DNA from: Clostridia bacterium
Lineage (GTDB): Bacteria > Bacillota > Clostridia > Christensenellales > Aristaeellaceae
Reading direction: 5' to 3'
Assembly (NCBI GenBank): GCA_017395685.1
Contig: JAFQOD010000077.1
Location: forward strand, 1-64,000
Length of the DNA stretch: 64,000 bases
The translations under genes and the position numbers were made by a program. The notes beneath the pieces are model-generated. The model was given only the letters and a program-made list of their open reading frames with translations. It did not search any database and was not told the origin of the DNA. Below are positions 8,511 to 15,359 of the stretch, piece after piece (the first letter of the stretch is position 1; every line of letters begins with the position of its first letter).

Positions 8511-8795
8511 AAAAAGAAAAAGTCCCCAAAGCGATTACGCTTCAGGGACGATAAAGCATTCTTTACCGCGGTACCACCCTTTTTGCCGCTTGATAATGCG
8601 GCCCCTTCAGGCTCTCTGTGAAGCCCTGCGCCATGATAACGGGGCGTGCCGGAGCGCCTTACTGAATCCCATCCGTTCAGGCACCCTGCTCAGGAGCGAG
8701 ACAGCCCATCCCTTCCATGATTGGCTTGCACCACCCGCCAACTCTCTGCCATGGGGCCGGGATTGCTTAACTCCGTCAAAGCAATTATGGATATA
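8511..8795 (-). promoter_or_regulatory. T-box leader controlling the LeuA-like/AMP-ligase/ilvE operon
   Basis: Read on the minus strand, the leader contains AGGGTGGTACCGCGG (8580-8566), an exact T-box core, then an antiterminator partner CGTCCCT and an intrinsic terminator: GTCCCTGAAGCG pairs with CGCTTTGGGGAC (8549-8522), followed by TTTTTCTTTTT. Upstream, CCATGGCAGAGAG...CATGG (about 8752-8713) resembles the apical Stem I with the AGAGA bulge. Uncharged tRNA binding should allow readthrough. The specifier triplet lies between about 8717 and 8697 on the minus strand; CTC (Leu) is a candidate there but other triplets fit, so amino acid specificity is unresolved. A leucine or branched-chain signal would suit the genes. 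Confidence 0.93.
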
Positions 8796-8823
8796 ATTTT
8801 ATTCTATTCCATGAATTTGTCAA
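8796..8823 (-). promoter_or_regulatory. Sigma-A-type promoter of the T-box operon
   Basis: Minus strand TTGACA (8823-8818), 16-nt spacer, TAAAAT (8801-8796), placed just before the T-box leader. Confidence 0.75.
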
Positions 8824-8876
8824 GAGCTTTCGCAGTTTTTTGGTTGTATGGAAAATCCGGTTTTCTTTGCACCAGA

Positions 8877-9539
8877 TTATCCTTTGTCCCCATTTCTATC
8901 GGGCAGAAAAGCACCATACAGGGATACCATCGCTGCACTCAGCAGCATACCGCCTATAATATCGCTCAGCCAATGCACCCCAGAATAAAGCCGGCCCAGC
9001 ACGATAAACGCTGTCAGCGCCGCGATACCAAGCGTTAAGCAGCGCTTCAGCATTGTATGACCGATCCGGGCATTGCACTGCATCACAGCCGTTCCCATCA
9101 CAAAAAGGGTAAGCAGCGTGGTAGACGATGGATAGGATGCCTCCAGATGGCCGTCCAGCAGTACCGGCCGGTAATTCACCACCCATTTCTCAAAAAGCAG
9201 ATAGGCTGCCAGCAGCGCCAGATAGAATCCTCCCAGCAGCAGAATATCGGCATCCACTTTCCTTATGCTTTTCCTGCCGATCCACTGGCATAAACCCAGA
9301 ACGCCAAATCCTGCCCCCACGGCCACCGGAATGAGCCCCATCCAATCGGTCAGCACATAGAAGGAAAGATGCACCCCGGTCAGTTCATGGGCCCATTGAT
9401 TCATCTCAGCCAGCCCAACTGCCGTGCCCCGGGGACCAATGGGCTGCACATCCATAGTGCAAACGGCAAGGGTCCATAGCCCGAATGCGATCAGCAGGCC
9501 GGCTGAAATCATCCATTTTATCCATTTCATTTTCTTCAT
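8877..9539 (-). CDS. PAP2-superfamily membrane phosphatase-like protein
   Basis: 220 residues with about five or six membrane helices. Motif 1 is KWVVNYRP near residue 118, motif 3 is GRLYSGVHWLSDI near 185 (His and Asp kept). Motif 2, normally PSGH, reads YPSSTT near 136, so the usual catalytic-assisting His is absent. PAP2 members remove phosphate from lipid or undecaprenyl pyrophosphates at the membrane. The PSST variant is, as I recall, found in related Firmicute proteins, so it may be a subfamily rather than decay. Stands alone between the divergently unrelated T-box operon promoter and an XRE regulator. Confidence 0.85.
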   Translation of the reverse strand: MKKMKWIKWMISAGLLIAFGLWTLAVCTMDVQPIGPRGTAVGLAEMNQWAHELTGVHLSFYVLTDWMGLIPVAVGAGFGVLGLCQWIGRKSIRKVDADILLLGGFYLALLAAYLLFEKWVVNYRPVLLDGHLEASYPSSTTLLTLFVMGTAVMQCNARIGHTMLKRCLTLGIAALTAFIVLGRLYSGVHWLSDIIGGMLLSAAMVSLYGAFLPDRNGDKG

Positions 9540-9639
9540 CCTTTCTTTGCTTTTTCAAAATGTTTCCTCCGTGAAAAGCATAAGAAAAGGCAGAAAAAAG
9601 GACAAGAATCCCTCCGTCACATCCCTGATACGATGCGTA

Positions 9640-10245
9640 TCAGCACATTTTGAACAGCATGATGCCCTTTATCAGCAGAAAAATGAAAGCAAACGCCGCC
9701 GCATAGGGCTGGCGGATCAGGATAAACAGCAAAACCAGGACCGTACCGAAACCGACAGACAGAATATTTCTGTTTCTTCCCCACCAGTTCCATTCTTTCT
9801 TTGCAAGAATGATACGCATTATGCCCAGCAGTGCTGCAGCGATCACCCCGGCCAGGCACAAACCCTTGATGCAGGGAAGAGCCAGTGTTAGCTGAAAAAG
9901 AGAAACTGCCCGGACGGAATCCTCCATTTTTTCCCCGAAAAAGGGAAGAAACAGCATCAGCAGCATGCCGCCATCCATGAAGCCGATCATCCAATCCAGG
10001 GTGCGGCCTTCTTTTTCCCGATGATCCTTTTCAGCGATTGCAAACAATTCATCCCCGGACAGAAGATCATCCAGCGATACAGCAAAAAATCCTGACAGGG
10101 CTTTCAGAGAATCCAGATTGGGCATGCCACGGCCCGATTCCCATTTAGAAACAGCTGTGCGGGATACATACAGCCTCCCGGCCAGTTCCTCCTGGGTCAT
10201 TCCCTTTTGTTTTCTGAGCATTTGTAATTTTTCATTCAATTCCAT
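9640..10245 (-). CDS. XRE-family regulator with C-terminal membrane helices
   Basis: 201 residues. Residues 1-65 form a Cro/CI-type helix-turn-helix (MTQEELAGRLYVSRTAVSKW then GMPNLDSLKALS). After an acidic linker come about four hydrophobic helices (GMLLMLFLPFF, LTLALPCIKGLCLAGV, and two near the C-terminus), so it is probably a DNA-binding protein tethered to the membrane. Many Firmicutes carry such regulators beside transporters or as orphan sensors. No partner gene is adjacent. Target unknown. Confidence 0.85.
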   Translation of the reverse strand: MELNEKLQMLRKQKGMTQEELAGRLYVSRTAVSKWESGRGMPNLDSLKALSGFFAVSLDDLLSGDELFAIAEKDHREKEGRTLDWMIGFMDGGMLLMLFLPFFGEKMEDSVRAVSLFQLTLALPCIKGLCLAGVIAAALLGIMRIILAKKEWNWWGRNRNILSVGFGTVLVLLFILIRQPYAAAFAFIFLLIKGIMLFKMC

Positions 10246-10283
10246 TGCAAGCGCCCTTTACTTACTTTACTTCTTAATAAAAA

Positions 10284-10313
10284 CAGGCACAGCAGATGCA
10301 ACCGCCGTGCCTG
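10284..10313. terminator. Bidirectional terminator between DAK2 gene and XRE promoter
   Basis: CAGGCAC and GTGCCTG arms plus an extra GC pair; followed by TTTTTATT on the minus strand (end of the DAK2 operon) and by ATATTTTTTTT on the plus strand. Confidence 0.8.
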
Positions 10314-10348
10314 GATATTTTTTTGATTTACAATCTGCACCCCGGAAA

Positions 10349-11998
10349 TTATTCCACAGAAATCAGATAGTAATAGAGGGGCTGGCCGCCGGAATGCACT
10401 TCCACATCGCAGTCGGAATAAATTTCTTCGATCTCGGCGGCCAGGGCATTGGCATCCTCTTCCTTGGTATCGGCGCCATAATACACGGTGATCAGGCCGT
10501 CATCCTCGGTAACGATATCCTTCATCAGGGCAAGGGCCACATCCCGGGTATTATCCGATTTTACGGTTACAGCGCCGTTATGCAGGCCGATGATATCCCC
10601 TTCGGTAATGTGCATATTTTCGAATTCGCTATCCCGTACGGCATAGGTGATGGTGCCGGTGCGCACCCGCTGGGCCGCTTCCAGCATACGGCTGGCATTC
10701 TCTTCCGCAGAAAGATCGGGCTGGAAGGCCACCGCAGCGGCAATCCCCATGGCCACATTCTTGGTGGGGATAACCTGCACATTCTTATCATCGCAGATTT
10801 CGGCAGCCTGCTGGGCAGCCAGGATGATATTGCCGTTATTGGGGAAGACAAAAATGGTTTCTGCATTAACGGATTCGATAGCCTTGGCCAGATCCTCAAT
10901 GGAGGGATTCATGGTCTGGCCGCCTTCTACCACGGCATCCACCTGCAGATCACGCAGGATATGGGAGAAACCTTCGCCAAGGGATACGCTGACCATGCCG
11001 TAGGGCTTGGGCGGATCATTCTTGGCCATTTCTTCCTTCTTGCGCAGGTTTTCACGGCGCTGCTCCACCATGTTCTCGATCTTCAGATTCACCAGCTCAC
11101 CCAGTTCCAGGCCGTACTGCAGGGCCTTGCCGGGATCATTGGTATGCACGTGCACCTTCACCAGTTCCAGATCGCCCACCACCAGCACGCAATCGCCGAT
11201 GCGGTTGAGGCGGCGGCGGAAAGCATCCACGTCGTTATCATTGACGCCGGCCTTCAGATGCTGGATCAAAAATTCAGTGCAGTAGGCAAAGGTGATCTCT
11301 TCCAGGGAATCATGATCATCCACAAATTCCACTTCCGCCCCCGCTTCCACAGAATCAGGAAGGGCATCAATGGTTTCGCCACGGAGCACAGCAGCATAGC
11401 CCTGATAGAGCAGCAAGAGGCCCCGGCCGCCGGCATCCACCACGCCCGCCTGCTTGAGCACAGGCAGCATTTCCGTGGTGCGCTTGAGGATGCTTTCACC
11501 GGTGGTGAGAATCACATTGAAAAGGCCTTCATAATCATCGGGCGCAGCCTGGGCCTGCTTCATGGCATCTTCAGCAATCACACGGGCCACGGTCAGGATG
11601 GTGCCCTCCTTGGGCTTCATCACGGCCTTGTAGGCGGTATCTGCGCCGGATTTGAGGGCGCGGGCAAAATCCATGGGAGAGATGGTTTCCAGTCCTTCCA
11701 GCGCACGGGCAAAGCCGCGGTACAGCTGGCTGGTGATAACGCCGGAATTGCCACGGGCACCGCGCAGTGCACCCTTGGCCAGGGCCTCGGCGGCCTGATC
11801 GGCGCGGGCAAACTCCTTCTGGGTCAGTTCGCGGGTTGCGCTGCCCATGGTCAGGGACATATTGGTGCCGGTATCACCATCAGGCACGGGGAATACATTC
11901 AAAGCGTCTACCGCTTCACGGTTTCTTTCCAGTAATGCCGCCCCTGCCAATACCATTTCACGCAGCAGCAGCCCATCAATCGCTTGTACCTGAATCAA
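10349..11998 (-). CDS. DAK2/DegV-associated kinase domain protein, FakA-like
   Basis: 549 residues, typical of FakA (YloV). The N-terminal DhaL-like domain shows VFPVPDGDTGTNMSLT near residue 35, the Mg-ATP binding Asp cluster, and GARGNSGVI near 80. A middle domain and a C-terminal DegV-like domain follow (GGQTMNPS, FPNNGNI). FakA phosphorylates fatty acids bound to FakB so that exogenous fatty acids enter phospholipid synthesis. Upstream and 43 nt away lies the Asp23-like gene, the usual partner order in Firmicutes. No fakB is in the window. Confidence 0.9.
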   Translation of the reverse strand: MIQVQAIDGLLLREMVLAGAALLERNREAVDALNVFPVPDGDTGTNMSLTMGSATRELTQKEFARADQAAEALAKGALRGARGNSGVITSQLYRGFARALEGLETISPMDFARALKSGADTAYKAVMKPKEGTILTVARVIAEDAMKQAQAAPDDYEGLFNVILTTGESILKRTTEMLPVLKQAGVVDAGGRGLLLLYQGYAAVLRGETIDALPDSVEAGAEVEFVDDHDSLEEITFAYCTEFLIQHLKAGVNDNDVDAFRRRLNRIGDCVLVVGDLELVKVHVHTNDPGKALQYGLELGELVNLKIENMVEQRRENLRKKEEMAKNDPPKPYGMVSVSLGEGFSHILRDLQVDAVVEGGQTMNPSIEDLAKAIESVNAETIFVFPNNGNIILAAQQAAEICDDKNVQVIPTKNVAMGIAAAVAFQPDLSAEENASRMLEAAQRVRTGTITYAVRDSEFENMHITEGDIIGLHNGAVTVKSDNTRDVALALMKDIVTEDDGLITVYYGADTKEEDANALAAEIEEIYSDCDVEVHSGGQPLYYYLISVE

Positions 11999-12041
11999 GG
12001 GTTTTCCCTCCGTTCACAGTGGTAAGATGATTCCGCATGGA

Positions 12042-12392
12042 TTATACACGGATGCCTTCCACCGAAATATTGACGGAGCGCACCTTGACCCCCGTCATGC
12101 TTTCCAGCTTGTAGCGGACCACTTCCACAATCCTCTTGCAGACCTCCGCCACAGAGATGCCGTATTCCACCACGATGAACAGATCCACATCCAGTTGATC
12201 ATCCACCAGGCGAACCTGAACGCCCTTGCTCAGGTTTTCACGACCCAGCCATTCCACCAGGCCGTCCTTGGCCCGTTTGGAAGACATGGCCACAATGCCG
12301 TAGCATTCCAGCGCAGCAAAGCCGATCACCTTGAGCAGCACATCCTCAGAAATATAGATCGTGCCAATGTCATTTTTGATTTTGCATTCCAT
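12042..12392 (-). CDS. Asp23/Gls24-family envelope stress protein
   Basis: 116 residues, full Asp23 domain (YISEDVLLKVIGFAALECYG, then VDLFIVVEYGISVAEVCKRI). Members are cytosolic or membrane-associated and are linked to envelope stress and, by repeated gene adjacency (YloU-YloV), to the DAK2 fatty acid kinase; the same adjacency holds here. RBS AAGGAGG precedes the ATG. No membrane segment. Confidence 0.92.
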   Translation of the reverse strand: MECKIKNDIGTIYISEDVLLKVIGFAALECYGIVAMSSKRAKDGLVEWLGRENLSKGVQVRLVDDQLDVDLFIVVEYGISVAEVCKRIVEVVRYKLESMTGVKVRSVNISVEGIRV

Positions 12393-12458
12393 TTTTTACG
12401 AACCTCCTTAGTCGGTCCTGGCCCGGAATGCTGGATTGCATTCCTTGGCTCATTTTAT

Positions 12459-12487
12459 AGTATAATGTATTTTGGCTTCCGATGCAA
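12459..12487 (-). promoter_or_regulatory. Promoter of the Asp23-DAK2 operon
   Basis: Minus strand TTGCAT (12487-12482), 17-nt spacer, TATACT (12464-12459), about 65 nt before the Asp23 start. Confidence 0.6.
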
Positions 12488-12642
12488 GCCCGGAATTAAT
12501 TTTCACGGCAAAAAGCCGGATATTTTCGCATTATATTTGCCACTTTTCATAATTCTCATCTCATTTTGACCATTTTTTGCCTCAGTCTTTCCTTTTGCAA
12601 TGGATCCTCATGCCTTGAAATCAAAGTGCTGGATTCGCAAAA

Positions 12643-12672
12643 ACAGGGATAAGCATTGCTGCCCATCCCTGT
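12643..12672 (-). terminator. Terminator ending the candidate large RNA
   Basis: Minus strand ACAGGGAT and ATCCCTGT arms (8 bp) around a 14-nt loop, then TTTTTGC. Confidence 0.75.
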
Positions 12673-13355
12673 AAAATTGATCGTTCACATCAGCAGAGAA
12701 AAGAAGGATCAGTATCCTTTACGGTCTATTCTGTTTCAGGCGTTTTTCTTGCTGATCCAACTGGTAAATCATTTATTGTTGAAGAAACTATTGCAATATC
12801 ACCTGGTTTGTAAAATTCCTTTTTCGTTCATCCGCTGTATTCCGTTATTCACAGCTGGACGATTCATTCCTCAGCCGGAATTTCCTTCTGCCTCATGACG
12901 CTGCTTGAAATTCATTCAAATGACACGGTTTCAATGTCTTCACGGTCTATTTTGCCTCACTGCAGGCTGATCCGGGCTTCCGGCAGGAATTTGGGAATAA
13001 AGAGGATACAATGCGTTTTTTTGCTGAGAAAATAAGCTCGGCTTCCTTTCATATTTCTTTCCGCTGATTATTTTTCAGAAATCCGTCTTTGATGCAGCAG
13101 AATGCGGAAAGAAAATGATATCGGTTTCTAAGATCAGTTTTCATTTCCGGGTTTCACTTGGAAAGATCTGAACTTGATGAGCCATCCTTTCAGCCCATGG
13201 GAATCCACTCCTCTTTTCCGGTCGGTTGTCTTTGATTGAAGAAGCCTTATTATCACCGGGGCTTCTATCTTCATGGCGATTTGCCATTTATATTACATGC
13301 TTTTTCCCGTTGATCGGCTTGCCGCTGCCAAGGGAAGGTACGCGCGCCGCCCTGA

Positions 13356-13427
13356 TTACTGAAAAGAAACACCAAAATACGCCGGGGAATCCATCCGTGG
13401 CGGTTCAGCCAAATCCATGTTGTTCAT
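13356..13427 (-). CDS. Possible 23-residue peptide near the 5' end of the candidate RNA
   Basis: ATG at 13427 follows GAGAGGAGGAGATTCCC, a very strong ribosome site, and is open for 23 codons to TAA. The peptide starts MNNMDLAEPPRMDS and ends PAYFGVSFQ. It lies about 85 nt after the predicted transcription start, and is enclosed by GCCCTG before and CAGGGC after, which could pair. It could be a leader peptide, a small protein, or an accident of a purine-rich RNA motif; a similar GAGGAGTGGATTCCCATG at about 13213-13196 opens only two codons. Not recognised. Confidence 0.4.
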   Translation of the reverse strand: MNNMDLAEPPRMDSPAYFGVSFQ

Positions 13428-13519
13428 GGGAATCTCCTCCTCTCATTCAGAGCGGGCGGGCGACAGGGCATGAAATAATTTTTGTTGATTTTTTCCTTCA
13501 TTCTCTTATCTTCGCTTTT

Positions 13520-13548
13520 ATAATACAACCTTTCTGGCAATTTGTCAA
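13520..13548 (-). promoter_or_regulatory. Consensus promoter for the candidate large RNA
   Basis: Minus strand TTGACA (13548-13543), exactly 17 nt, TATTAT (13525-13520). It diverges from the plus-strand promoter at 13626. Predicted start near 13513. Confidence 0.75.
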
Positions 13549-13625
13549 CCATTATTTATATCTTTTTCGATTTTTTTATTTTAAATAATTTCTTTCTTTT
13601 TCTCGCTTAATCGAATCCAACCTGC

Positions 13626-13654
13626 TTGTACAGGCGGGCAAAATCGTGTATAAT
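13626..13654 (+). promoter_or_regulatory. Promoter of the mannitol-dehydrogenase-family gene
   Basis: TTGTAC (13626-13631), 17-nt spacer, TATAAT (13649-13654), 48 nt before the ATG at 13703. Confidence 0.7.
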
Positions 13655-13702
13655 GGAAAGAGTGAATCAATCTCTGCAGCAATAAAGGAGGCATATATTC
13701 CC

Positions 13703-15313
13703 ATGAAACTGAATCTTTCCGCCCTGCAACAAAAGCAATGCTGGCTGAATGCCGGTTATTCCCTGCCCTCTTTTGATGTGCATGCCATCGCTGCAAAAAC
13801 CGTCGCTCAGCCTGCGTGGCTGCATCTGGGCGCCGGCAATCTGTTCCGTGCCTTCCCTGCCGCTGCACTGCAGACGCTGCTGGATCAGGGCATTGCCGAC
13901 CGGGGCGTCATTGTTGCCGAATGCTTCGATGGAGATATTATCGATCAGTCCTATGCTCCCTTTGATAATCTTTCCCTGCTGTGCGTGCTGAAAGCCGATG
14001 GCAGCGTAGATAAGAAAGTAATCGCATCCGTAGCCCAGGCCCTTCGCTGCGACGGCAAGAATCCCGCCCATGATGAACGGCTGATGGAGGTGCTTTCCGC
14101 CCCCTCCCTGCAGATGGTATCCTTTACCATTACAGAAAAGGGCTATGCGGTAAAGAATGCCCAGGGCGAGGCCTTGCCCTTCATCCAGGGGGAAATTTTC
14201 GCCCCTCCTGCCCAGGCAAAAACCACCATGGGCAAGCTAACTGCCGGCCTCTTTGCCCGGTTCCAAAAAAATGCCGCCCCCATCGCCCTGGTCAGCATGG
14301 ATAACTGCAGCCACAACGGCGATAAGCTGAAGGACGCCGTGCTTTTCATCGCCAAGGCATGGCTGGAAAGGGGCTTTGTGGAGCAGAGCTTCATTGATTA
14401 TCTCACCGGCGGCCAGGTTTCCTTCCCCATCAGCATGATCGATAAAATCACCCCCCGGCCCGATGAAAAGGTAGCCCAGATGCTCAAGGACAGTGGCTTT
14501 GAGGACGCCGCCCCCATCATCACCGGCCGGAATACCTATACCGCCGCTTACGTAAACGCCGAGGAAACGGAATATCTGGTCATCGAAAATATCTTTCCCG
14601 CCGGCCGGCTGCCCCTGGAAAAGGCGGGTATCTATTTCACCGATCGGGAAACGGTGGATAAGGCCGAAAAAATGAAGGTATGCACCTGTCTGAATCCTCT
14701 GCATACCGCTCTTGCCATCCTGGGCTGCCTGCTGTCCCACACCAGCATCAGCAAGGAAATGCAGGATGAAGATCTGAACAAGCTGGTGCACCGCATCGCC
14801 TATCAGGAGGCCATGCCTGTGGTAGTGGATCCCGGCATCCTCTCCCCCGCCCGGTTTGCCAGCGAAGTGCTGGAAAAGCGCTTCCCCAATCCCTTCATGC
14901 CCGATACCCCCCAGCGCATCGCCACCGATACCTCCCAGAAGCTGCCCATCCGTTTCGGCGAAACGCTGAAGGCCTATCAGGCCAGCGAAACGCTGAATAT
15001 CCATGACCTCAAGTGTATTCCCTTCGTGCTGGCCGCATGGATCCGGTATCTGATGGCCATCGATGATAACGGCAATGCCTTCGCCCCCAGCCCCGATCCG
15101 CTGCTTGCCGAAATGCAGGGTATCCTTTCTTTCCTGAAAATGGGGGAAAAGGTGACCGAATCTCAGCTGATCCCCGTTCTTTCCCGAAAGGATATCTTCG
15201 CTCTGGATCTGAACGAAGCGGGCCTGGCCCCCATCGTGACCGGCTACCTCAATGAAATGCTTGCCGGCCCGGGCGCCATCCGCAAAACGCTGCAGAAGCT
15301 GCTGGCAGAATAA
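13703..15313 (+). CDS. Mannitol dehydrogenase family oxidoreductase (fructuronate reductase/polyol dehydrogenase type)
   Basis: 536 residues from the ATG at 13703 (AAAGGAGG site); the open frame extends to 13646 but without a start signal. The N-terminal Rossmann domain shows LHLGAGNLFRAF near residue 33. The middle has VSMDNCSHNGDKL and ISMIDKITPRPDE, diagnostic of the long-chain mannitol dehydrogenase family, and the C-terminal helical domain follows. Members reduce fructuronate, tagaturonate or fructose with NAD(P)H. Length fits UxuB-like enzymes. No uronate pathway genes are next to it, so the substrate stays open. Single-gene transcript with its own promoter and terminator. Confidence 0.87.
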   Translation: MKLNLSALQQKQCWLNAGYSLPSFDVHAIAAKTVAQPAWLHLGAGNLFRAFPAAALQTLLDQGIADRGVIVAECFDGDIIDQSYAPFDNLSLLCVLKADGSVDKKVIASVAQALRCDGKNPAHDERLMEVLSAPSLQMVSFTITEKGYAVKNAQGEALPFIQGEIFAPPAQAKTTMGKLTAGLFARFQKNAAPIALVSMDNCSHNGDKLKDAVLFIAKAWLERGFVEQSFIDYLTGGQVSFPISMIDKITPRPDEKVAQMLKDSGFEDAAPIITGRNTYTAAYVNAEETEYLVIENIFPAGRLPLEKAGIYFTDRETVDKAEKMKVCTCLNPLHTALAILGCLLSHTSISKEMQDEDLNKLVHRIAYQEAMPVVVDPGILSPARFASEVLEKRFPNPFMPDTPQRIATDTSQKLPIRFGETLKAYQASETLNIHDLKCIPFVLAAWIRYLMAIDDNGNAFAPSPDPLLAEMQGILSFLKMGEKVTESQLIPVLSRKDIFALDLNEAGLAPIVTGYLNEMLAGPGAIRKTLQKLLAE

Positions 15314-15327
15314 AATACAAAATATAT

Positions 15328-15359
15328 GGGCTGCCGTTTTCCAGGCAGCCCGTTTTTTT
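15328..15359 (+). terminator. Terminator after the mannitol-dehydrogenase-family gene
   Basis: GGGCTGCC and GGCAGCCC (8 bp) with an 8-nt loop, then GTTTTTTT. Confidence 0.88.

Larger units (their letters stand above)
12639..13513 (-). ncRNA. Candidate large structured RNA, about 0.87 kb, between a consensus promoter and a terminator
   Basis: Between the Asp23 promoter and the mannitol-dehydrogenase-family promoter there are about 1.1 kb without a plausible normal gene. On the minus strand a perfect-spacing promoter (13548-13520) starts this unit and an intrinsic terminator (12672-12643 plus T5) ends it. Inside, several self-complementary segments are visible: an 11-bp match between 13114-13104 and 13064-13054, a 7-bp GAAGCCT-type stem 13266-13260 with 13246-13240, hairpins at 13287-13273 and 12719-12704, and GCCCTG (13469-13464) with CAGGGC (13354-13349). 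Two segments repeat GAGGAG..GATTCCCATG (near 13430 and 13205) and two repeat AATAGACCGT (near 12950 and 12728). I could not match it to tmRNA, RNase P, 6S or a group II intron. It may belong to a known or new large RNA class. Confidence 0.5.

Noticed and set aside
10118-11935. 605-codon plus-strand open frame opposite the DAK2 gene
   Set aside because: His/Gly/Ile-rich shadow frame; DGDTGTN and other kinase motifs lie on the minus strand.
12656-12898. 80-codon plus-strand open frame in the candidate RNA region
   Set aside because: No ribosome site, low-complexity hydrophobic product, and it runs across the minus-strand terminator.
12639-13513. Group II intron, tmRNA, RNase P RNA or 6S RNA identity for the candidate RNA
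   Set aside because: No GUGYG intron start or domain V hairpin, no tRNA-like ends, no RNase P core sequence, and the length does not fit 6S RNA.
13226-13588. 120-codon plus-strand open frame in the same region
   Set aside because: No start signal; it overlaps the minus-strand promoter and has no recognisable product.
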